Below the pieces are notes generated by a model. That model saw only the letters and a list, made by a program, of their open reading frames with translations. It searched no databases and was not told the origin of the DNA. Below are positions 1 through 5,180 of a DNA stretch of 5,180 nucleotides, in pieces; position 1 is the stretch's first letter, and every line of letters begins with the position of its first letter. The translations under genes and the position numbers were made by a program. The DNA is from Phycisphaerales bacterium. GTDB taxonomy: Bacteria > Planctomycetota > Phycisphaerae > Sedimentisphaerales > Anaerohalosphaeraceae. The stretch lies in assembly GCA_003152975.1 (NCBI GenBank), contig PMBP01000127.1, positions 5,071 through 10,250 of the forward strand, read 5' to 3'.

Positions 1-2138
1 GCGCTTTGTCCGCCCGCCGATCCGCCGTAGAGGCCTACTCGCGTCAAGTCCATCTGCGGGTATTTCGCCGCTGCGGCTTTAATCCACAATATCCGATCCG
101 GAAATCCCGAATCGCCGAGGTTCTTCCAGCACACATCGTGAAAGGCCTTCGAGCGGAAATTGGTCCCCATGCCGTCGATCTGCACGATCACAAATCCCAG
201 CTCCGCCAAAGATCGTTGCTTGGTTCCCAGCCCGAAGGCCTTCGGCACGAACGCCGCCTGCGGCCCGGCGTAAATGTCTTCGATGACGGGATATTTCTTG
301 TTTTCATCGAAGTTCATCGGACGCAGAATAATCCCGTAGATATCCGTGCGGCCGTCGCGACCTTTGGCAACAAACCGCTCCGGCGCCCTCCAGCCCATTG
401 CCAGCAGGGCCGTCGCATCCGCCCGCTCCAGTTCGCAGACCTTCTTGCCGTCGTCGCTCCGGCGCAGCTCGGTCACTGGCGGCAGATCGACGCGGCTGTA
501 ACGGTCGATGAAGAACCGCCCGTCTGGCGAAAAGGTCACCTCGTGCGTGCCGTCGCCTTCCGTCAGGATAACCAGTCCCGTGCCATCCAGATTCACGCGG
601 CACAGGTGCAGATAGTACGGGTCCTGTTCGGGCCGAATGCCGCCGGCCCAGAACCACGCCTGCCGCTTTTCCGCGTCGATCCGCTCGATGCGTCGAACGA
701 CCCACTCGCCTTTGGTGATCGCATTCTTGACCGAGCCGGTCTTGGCGTCGATCAGATACAGGTGATTCCACCCGCTCCGCTCGCTCATCCACACCAGTTC
801 GTCGTCGCCGAGCCAGAAACAGAATAGTTTATTGGTATAGTCCACAAAGGTCTTCGGCGACTCGTCGGCAACCGCCCGCGCCGCTCCGCTGGCCGCGTCC
901 ACGGCGACCAGCCGCACAACCTGGTGGCCCCGCTGGTTATACACGAAGGTGAACCGAGAACTGTCGGCCGACCAGCGAAGGTCCTCGATGCTCCACGGCG
1001 TTGCGAAGATCCCGTTGGGAACATCGACCGCCTTCTTGCTCTCGATGTCGAACAGAAACGGCCGCGGCTGGTCGATCCGGTCGCCCGGTTTGGGGTAGTC
1101 GATCGTGTGCAGCTTCGGCTGGAGCTGATCCTTCGGCGCCGATTCCACGAGCAAGACCTTACGGTCCTCGCCCTTGCGGACCCGCATCGCCACCAGCTTC
1201 TTGGAATCCGGCGACCACAGCAGTTCGCGCGGGAACCCGTCCTCGGCCGTGCCGTCGGTTGTCAGGGCCGTCTTCTCTTTGTTCTCGATATTGCGGAGCC
1301 AGACATTGTTGTCTTTGAGAAAGGCCGTGCACTTTCCATCCGGCGATTCGCCGCGCTGCCGTCCCGGCCGCGGACCCTGGTCCCGTGGCTCCTCGTTCTG
1401 CGTCTGCTCTGTGATCACCGCATCCCCGGCCTCCGTCGTCGCGACAAACACGGCCAGCCGCCGGTCCTGCTTGTCGGTCGCGAACCACACATGCCCGGCG
1501 AAGGTATGCTGGCGGTACTGCCCGCCTGCGGGAATCGTCGCGTAATGCTTCCGTTCGCCGCTTTCGTCGTTCCAGTAAATTTCGACTTCGAAGCCGCAAC
1601 GGTTGACGAATGTGATCCAGGTTTCCGGGCCCGTTTCGCGCGAGGGGCGCAATCGCCGCTGTGCCGGCAGCGACTCGGCCGGGACATTCTCGCCCGTCAC
1701 TTCCTCCACCACATAGCTGGCCAGATCGCAGCGATATCGTTTGCCCTCGAGGTTGAAGCGGATCTCCGTCGCCGCATTATTGAACCGCAGCCGGTCGATC
1801 CCCAGCCGTTCCGGCTTGACCTCCTTGCCGGCCGCCTTCGTCAGCGACTCGGCCAGCCGCGCCGCATTGAATGCCGGCTTGCGGGTGCCCGCTTCGGCGT
1901 CCACGAGGATGTATTCGCCGGCCTCGTTCGCCAGGTCGTTGCGGTACCAAAATTTGGCGTTGCCCTCCAGCCAGTTGGGCCGCACGCGGTCGCCAAAGAC
2001 CTTGTTGGCCAGCGTCTTCGACAGCGCTGCCGCGCGGTCGTAGTCGCTCTGGGCCCCCTGTGCGAATGTGCTCGCGCTCAACCCCAGCAGAATCAGAACA
2101 ATCGAAAATGGCCTCAACAAATAGAAAGACGGTCTCAT
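1..2138 (-). CDS. Secreted S9-family (DPP-IV-like) serine peptidase with an internal VHL-like beta domain; 3' end outside the window
   Basis: The frame is open from 2138 to the left edge (712 residues) and lacks the C-terminus. Order of parts: Sec signal peptide (residues 1-26, hydrophobic core SIVLILLGLSA, likely cut after TFA); an N-terminal segment; a VHL-like beta domain (about 163-234); a DPPIV_N-type beta-propeller (about 255-590, with SPDG/SPDS blade motifs at 265, 309 and 537); then an alpha/beta-hydrolase domain. In the hydrolase, YAGP (623-626) matches the oxyanion Tyr of DPP-IV, and GGSAGG carries the nucleophile Ser707. The Tyr-Ser spacing of 84 is almost that of human DPP-IV (83). 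The catalytic Asp and His lie beyond the edge. The family cleaves peptides, often after Pro; this protein probably acts in the periplasm or outside the cell. The start at 2138 is preferred over an adjacent ATG at 2141 because GAGG sits 5 nt upstream. The gene overlaps the MFS stop. The DWxYEEE amine-binding motif of true dipeptidyl peptidases is not seen, so exact activity is uncertain. Confidence 0.93.
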   Translation of the reverse strand, partial: MRPSFYLLRPFSIVLILLGLSASTFAQGAQSDYDRAAALSKTLANKVFGDRVRPNWLEGNAKFWYRNDLANEAGEYILVDAEAGTRKPAFNAARLAESLTKAAGKEVKPERLGIDRLRFNNAATEIRFNLEGKRYRCDLASYVVEEVTGENVPAESLPAQRRLRPSRETGPETWITFVNRCGFEVEIYWNDESGERKHYATIPAGGQYRQHTFAGHVWFATDKQDRRLAVFVATTEAGDAVITEQTQNEEPRDQGPRPGRQRGESPDGKCTAFLKDNNVWLRNIENKEKTALTTDGTAEDGFPRELLWSPDSKKLVAMRVRKGEDRKVLLVESAPKDQLQPKLHTIDYPKPGDRIDQPRPFLFDIESKKAVDVPNGIFATPWSIEDLRWSADSSRFTFVYNQRGHQVVRLVAVDAASGAARAVADESPKTFVDYTNKLFCFWLGDDELVWMSERSGWNHLYLIDAKTGSVKNAITKGEWVVRRIERIDAEKRQAWFWAGGIRPEQDPYYLHLCRVNLDGTGLVILTEGDGTHEVTFSPDGRFFIDRYSRVDLPPVTELRRSDDGKKVCELERADATALLAMGWRAPERFVAKGRDGRTDIYGIILRPMNFDENKKYPVIEDIYAGPQAAFVPKAFGLGTKQRSLAELGFVIVQIDGMGTNFRSKAFHDVCWKNLGDSGFPDRILWIKAAAAKYPQMDLTRVGLYGGSAGGQS
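9..26 (-). other. Catalytic serine motif GGSAGG of the S9 peptidase
   Basis: Residues 705-710 read GGSAGG after VGLY, fitting the GxSxGG nucleophile elbow of S9 peptidases (GWSYGG in DPP-IV, GGSNGG in prolyl oligopeptidase). Ser707 is the predicted nucleophile. It sits about 20 bases from the window edge, so the Asp and His of the triad cannot be checked here. Confidence 0.88.
1437..1652 (-). other. VHL-like beta domain within the S9 peptidase (residues about 163-234)
   Basis: This stretch resembles the beta domain of human pVHL, the HIF-hydroxyproline-binding part of an E3 ligase. Aligned by eye against remembered human residues 74-121, it fits without a gap at an offset of 101, with about 17 of 48 positions identical. 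Shared landmarks are FxNR (F177, N179, R180), W189, GE (194-195), Y199, P203, G205, H211, GHxW (215-218) and D222. The following LAVFVAT resembles TELFVPS of pVHL. It lies between the N-terminal segment and the beta-propeller. No VHL alpha domain (elongin-binding) is seen, so a ligase role is excluded; a substrate- or matrix-binding role is inference. Confidence 0.85.
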
Positions 2139-3430
2139 CATGCCCTCGGATTTTTAGGTTGATAGGTTTCTTTCATCAGCAGCGTGCAGCCCAGCGCCGT
2201 CGCCGCTGCCGCCATCAGGATCCACAGCACGCGCTGGTATCCGGCGACCGGGTACGCCCCGGCCTCGGATTTCCCGAACGCATCCAGAACTCGCCCCAGC
2301 AGCGGCATCAGCACCGCGCCACCCAGGAACGGAAACAGGTTCAGCATCCCCACGGCCGTCCCCGCCATCCGGACATCGAAGAGCTCTTTGACCGTGGTAA
2401 AGCCCACCGCCATGATCGCCGTGCCGAACACCCCGAACGCGAAGAACCACGCCAGCAGCCACGCGCGCGACAGGTCAGCGACATGCAGATTCAAAAACAC
2501 GAACAGCCCCAGCAGCGCCGCCGAGCTGAGCATCAGGGTCTTTTTGCGGCTGTGAAGAACCGACTCCGAAACCCAACCCAGCAGGGGGCTTGCGATAATC
2601 ATTCCCCAGGCGAATGAGCTTAAGATACCTCCCGCCTGAGTCTGGGTCATTCCGTAGGTGTGCCTCAGGTAGGGTCCGCCCCACAGGCCCCCGAATGCAT
2701 AGAAGATTCCGCAGGTGCAAAAAAACCACAATCCAACCGGCCAGAAATGCCGGCATCGCAGCACCGTTCGCACGGCCGTCCCCAGCGGGATCGTCTCGGC
2801 CCGGCCGGGCGTATCGTCGTGATCCTGCGAGATGATCGAAGGCCAGCCGCGGCTTTGCGGATTGTCGCGGACGACGATCCACGCCAGAATGCAGACGCCG
2901 ACCGTGACCCCGCCGATGATCTCAAACGAAATCCGCCAGCCGAATTGGCTGCTCAGCCAGCCCAGCAGGCCCGTGCCCGCCAGCACCCCCATTCCCCCGA
3001 CGGCGTTGAAAGCCCCGGCCATCATCGCAAACTCGTTGTGGCGATACCACTGCGAGAGGACTTTCATTGTGGAGATGAACACCGTGCTGACGCCCAGCCC
3101 GATACAGAACCGAGCGACCATTGCCCACTCCAGTGACGGCGATAACCCAAACAGAAGACTTCCCACCGCCGACAGCGGCAGAAAAATCGCCACCGTCTTA
3201 CGCGGCCCCAGCGAATCCGACAACAACCCCGCCGGAAACTGCATCACCGCATAACAGTAGAAGTAGATCGACACCAGAATCCCGAGTGCCTGTCCGGTCG
3301 TCTCAAAGTCTCTGTCCACATCGACGGCCACCACCGACATCGACAGCCGGTGAAAGAACACGAAGAAATACGCCACGCTGAGCACGACAAAGACGGCCCA
3401 GCGATACGCATACGCCCGTTGTAATGACAT
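2138..3430 (-). CDS. Major facilitator superfamily transporter, 12 TM, substrate unknown
   Basis: A 430-residue inner-membrane secondary carrier of normal MFS length. The first helix (about 11-37) contains FFHRLS with an Arg in the membrane, as in organophosphate/anion:cation symporter-like members. The classic MFS motif A between TM2 and TM3 is complete (G68, D72, G75, R77, K78 in GLLSDSLGPRK). A hydrophilic central loop (about 189-228) separates two six-helix halves. TM4 carries GLGVSTVFISTMKVLSQWY, a pattern of ACS-type and related permeases. A longer frame starts at 3457, but the Met at 3430 is chosen because it has a strong ribosome binding site and because 3457 would lie almost on the predicted transcription start. 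The stop overlaps the start of the S9 peptidase, so the two are probably one operon. Uptake of a product released by the peptidase is possible but not shown; sequence alone does not fix the substrate. Confidence 0.93.
   Translation of the reverse strand: MSLQRAYAYRWAVFVVLSVAYFFVFFHRLSMSVVAVDVDRDFETTGQALGILVSIYFYCYAVMQFPAGLLSDSLGPRKTVAIFLPLSAVGSLLFGLSPSLEWAMVARFCIGLGVSTVFISTMKVLSQWYRHNEFAMMAGAFNAVGGMGVLAGTGLLGWLSSQFGWRISFEIIGGVTVGVCILAWIVVRDNPQSRGWPSIISQDHDDTPGRAETIPLGTAVRTVLRCRHFWPVGLWFFCTCGIFYAFGGLWGGPYLRHTYGMTQTQAGGILSSFAWGMIIASPLLGWVSESVLHSRKKTLMLSSAALLGLFVFLNLHVADLSRAWLLAWFFAFGVFGTAIMAVGFTTVKELFDVRMAGTAVGMLNLFPFLGGAVLMPLLGRVLDAFGKSEAGAYPVAGYQRVLWILMAAAATALGCTLLMKETYQPKNPRA
2144..2147 (-). 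promoter_or_regulatory. Ribosome binding site of the S9 peptidase, inside the MFS 3' end
   Basis: On the minus strand GAGG lies 5 nt before the ATG at 2138 but only 2 nt before the alternative ATG at 2141. This favours 2138. The site is within the last codons of the MFS gene, whose TGA (2140-2138) shares its final A with this ATG, the usual arrangement for translational reinitiation. Confidence 0.6.
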
Positions 3431-3437
3431 CTCGGTT

Positions 3438-3441
3438 TCCT
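3438..3441 (-). promoter_or_regulatory. Ribosome binding site deciding the MFS start
   Basis: On the minus strand AGGA, within GGAAGGAAA, lies 7 nt upstream of the ATG at 3430. No comparable site precedes the longer start at 3457. This makes 3430 the better start and trims nine hydrophilic residues from the N-terminus. Confidence 0.75.
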
Positions 3442-3465
3442 TCCGAACGCGACACAAAAGTGCAC

Positions 3466-3494
3466 AGTATAACCACAGGCAAAATCAAACAAAA
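3466..3494 (-). promoter_or_regulatory. Candidate promoter of the MFS/S9 peptidase operon
   Basis: On the minus strand TATACT (3471-3466) matches the -10 consensus at five of six bases. The -35 is weak: TTTTGT (3494-3489) at 17-bp spacing, or TTGTTT (3492-3487) at 15 bp. Predicted transcription would start near 3459 and give a leader of about 30 nt before the ATG at 3430. Sigma70-like rules are assumed. Confidence 0.35.
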
Positions 3495-3546
3495 GAGCCG
3501 AGTTGTTACGATTCTATTTTCAGGGTTCGAATTGTGCATATTCTCG

Positions 3547-3575
3547 TTGAATCCGGTGGAGTTCCATCATAGAAT
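3547..3575 (+). promoter_or_regulatory. Sigma70-type promoter of the TolC-family gene
   Basis: TTGAAT (3547-3552) and TAGAAT (3570-3575) are separated by exactly 17 bp. They match the -35 and -10 consensus at four and five of six bases. Transcription would begin near 3582, leaving a leader of about 88 nt before the ATG at 3670. The leader holds a small perfect inverted repeat, ATCCG (3590-3594) and CGGAT (3601-3605), with a 6-nt loop; alone it is too weak to call a regulatory structure. Confidence 0.5.
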
Positions 3576-3669
3576 AACCCCGCGGAAAAATCCGTCTATG
3601 CGGATGAAAGAGACCGAACTGGAAGGGGTGGTGTATTGTAATGAAAATCGATCGACTGAGACAGATTTC

Positions 3670-5180
3670 ATGAAACCGAACAAGCGTCATACAGTTGAAA
3701 TCCTTGCCTTGTGCATGGCGTGTTGCCTGCTGGGTTCGTGCGATTCGCTGGAGGTCGTCGCTCCTCCGATGATCATCGGCCCGGCCGCGACCGACCCCAA
3801 TACCGTCGCCGGTTCGACAGCCACCCCCGGGATCGAAACAGCCGCGACTTCCCCCTCTGCGGTTCCCGATACCGGACCCCTGAACCTTTCGATTTCCTCC
3901 GCGGTCGTCTTGGGCCTGGAGAACAATCGTTCTTTGGTTGTCCAGCGATTCGCCCCCCAGATCCGATCGACGCAGGAACAGCAGGCCCTGTCGGTGTTCG
4001 ACCCGATCCTGTCTGGGCAGATCGCCAACCGACAATACAAGAACACCGATGGCCCTTTCCTCTCCCGTTTGACCACTCAGACCAATAGCGCCGATATCGG
4101 CCTGACGCAGTATTTCCCCAGCGGAACCTCGGTCGGTATTTTGGGGAGTGTCGATATCGACGAGCGCACCGATGTCGGCGAGTATGGTACCCGGCTGGGA
4201 TTGTCGGCCAATCAGCCACTCCTCCGCGGCTACGGTTCTGAGGTCAACTTGGCCTCCGTCAATCAGGCCCGGCTGGATACCCGTATCTCCGAATACGAAC
4301 TGCGGGGCTATGTCCTCACGCTGGTCACTCAGATCGAAGAAATGTACTGGAGTTATATCCTGGCCGAGCGGAAGATCAAAATCTATACTCAATCACTCGA
4401 CTTAGCCCAGAAACAACTGGAACAGACCGAAGATCGCATCCAGATCGGTAAGCTGGGGGCCAGCGAGCGGGCCGCGGCCCAGGCCGAGGTTGCCCTGCGA
4501 AAGGAAGGTCTGATCGACGCCCGCAACGCCCTGTCGCTGATCCGGCTGACCCTCCTGCGTCTGATGAACCCACCCGGCGCCAACCTATGGGATCGGCAGA
4601 TCCAATTGACCAGTCCGCCGACCGGCTCGCCGGACCAGTTGGCGCCCGTGGAGTCCTACATCGCCGCGGCCCTGGAAATGCGTCCCGACCTCAACCAGGC
4701 CCGCCTGTTGCAGCAACGCAACGAACTGGAGGTCGTCAAGACCCGCAACGGCCTGCTGCCCAAGCTGGACATGTTCGTCACGATGGGCAAGAGCGGCTTT
4801 GCCGACTCGTTCGCCAAGAGCTACCGCGAACTGGCCACCGGCAACAACTACGACGCCCTGGTCGGCGTCAAGGCCGAGTACCCGCCGCGCAACCGCGAGG
4901 CCCTGGCCCGCGACAGCCGGGCCCTGTGGAACCGCCAGGCCGCCATGGAATCGCTGGCCAACCTCTCCCAGCTCGTGGAGGTCGACGTTCGCACGGCCCA
5001 CATCGAACTGCTCCGCACCCGCCAGCAGATCCGCGCCACGGCCATCACCCGCAAGCTCCAGGAAACCACCGTCCGCGTGGAGATGGCCAAGTTCGACATC
5101 GGCAAGAGCACCTCCCTGCTGGTGGCCCAGGCCCAGCGCGACCTGCTGAGCGGCCAGATCAACGAGATCCAGGCCGTCGT
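3670..5180 (+). CDS. TolC-family outer-membrane efflux lipoprotein; 3' end outside the window
   Basis: The frame is open from 3670 to the right edge (503 residues) and probably lacks only a few dozen C-terminal residues. Family members form trimeric outer-membrane channels with a periplasmic alpha-barrel and export small molecules or proteins with an inner-membrane pump and an adaptor. The N-terminus is a lipoprotein signal with lipobox LGSC (Cys24), then an Ala/Thr/Pro-rich linker (25-69). The two TolC repeats follow: about 70-315, with MYWSYILAE at 225-233 and long helical heptads after it; and about 325 onward, opening with the family-typical ALEMRPDL (R338, P339, D340) and later LLPKLD. 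The start at 3670 is chosen because it puts the signal peptide at the N-terminus; in-frame ATGs at 3598 and 3604 would add a charged extension in front of it. The ribosome binding site is weak (GAGA, 8 nt upstream). The last part of the gene has far higher third-position GC than the first. The pump partner is not in the window. Confidence 0.92.
   Translation, partial: MKPNKRHTVEILALCMACCLLGSCDSLEVVAPPMIIGPAATDPNTVAGSTATPGIETAATSPSAVPDTGPLNLSISSAVVLGLENNRSLVVQRFAPQIRSTQEQQALSVFDPILSGQIANRQYKNTDGPFLSRLTTQTNSADIGLTQYFPSGTSVGILGSVDIDERTDVGEYGTRLGLSANQPLLRGYGSEVNLASVNQARLDTRISEYELRGYVLTLVTQIEEMYWSYILAERKIKIYTQSLDLAQKQLEQTEDRIQIGKLGASERAAAQAEVALRKEGLIDARNALSLIRLTLLRLMNPPGANLWDRQIQLTSPPTGSPDQLAPVESYIAAALEMRPDLNQARLLQQRNELEVVKTRNGLLPKLDMFVTMGKSGFADSFAKSYRELATGNNYDALVGVKAEYPPRNREALARDSRALWNRQAAMESLANLSQLVEVDVRTAHIELLRTRQQIRATAITRKLQETTVRVEMAKFDIGKSTSLLVAQAQRDLLSGQINEIQAV

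Noticed and set aside
924..2162. Long plus-strand open frame (412 codons) opposite the S9 peptidase, and another at 6-827
   Set aside because: Both lie antisense to the peptidase. Their conceptual products are Arg/Pro/His-rich with no domain pattern, while the minus-strand frame shows a signal peptide, VHL-like domain, propeller and catalytic motif. They are by-products of GC-rich codons.
3303..3539. Minus-strand 78-codon frame beginning at 3539 with a hydrophobic stretch near its N-terminus
   Set aside because: It overlaps the MFS start in another frame, would begin upstream of the predicted promoter, and has no ribosome binding site. The hydrophobic run is short and probably chance.
3590..3605. 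Inverted repeat ATCCG/CGGAT in the TolC leader as a terminator or riboswitch
   Set aside because: The stem has only 5 bp and no T-run or conserved riboswitch core follows; it is too small to support a call.
3598..3669. Alternative upstream starts (ATG at 3598 and 3604) for the TolC-family protein
   Set aside because: They are in frame, but would put about 22-24 mostly charged residues before the lipoprotein signal peptide, and no good ribosome binding site precedes them.
3520..4392. Minus-strand 290-codon open frame opposite the TolC-family gene
   Set aside because: It is antisense to a clear TolC-family coding sequence, crosses the divergent promoter region and shows no recognisable motifs.

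Overview
The window holds three protein genes and one divergent intergenic region. Its GC-rich coding sequence, a secreted S9 peptidase carrying a von Hippel-Lindau (VHL)-like beta domain, and a lipidated TolC-family protein suggest a diderm environmental bacterium. Planctomycetota (Phycisphaerae-like) is my best guess. That is an inference from gene character; no taxonomic marker is present.

Minus strand, right to left: a complete 12-TM major facilitator superfamily (MFS) transporter (3430 to 2138) is followed without a gap by a large secreted S9 (dipeptidyl-peptidase-IV-like) serine peptidase. The peptidase starts on the transporter's stop codon (TGATG) and runs off the left edge just after its catalytic Ser. 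The two look like a translationally coupled operon, with one gene secreting a peptidase and the other making an inner-membrane carrier. The substrate of neither can be read from the sequence.

Plus strand: from 3670 to the right edge runs a TolC-family outer-membrane factor with a lipoprotein signal peptide. It is cut by the window end. Such proteins usually work with an RND, ABC or MFP exporter, probably encoded further right.

The 239-base region between the divergent start codons (3431-3669) is relatively AT-rich. It carries a good sigma70-type promoter for the TolC gene and a weaker candidate for the MFS/peptidase operon. I see no RNA genes, mobile elements, CRISPR arrays or convincing terminators.

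The most striking feature is the VHL-like beta domain inside the peptidase. By eye it aligns without gaps to human pVHL over about 48 residues and keeps nearly all the residues that form the hydroxyproline pocket. A second oddity is an abrupt rise in third-position GC partway through the TolC gene.
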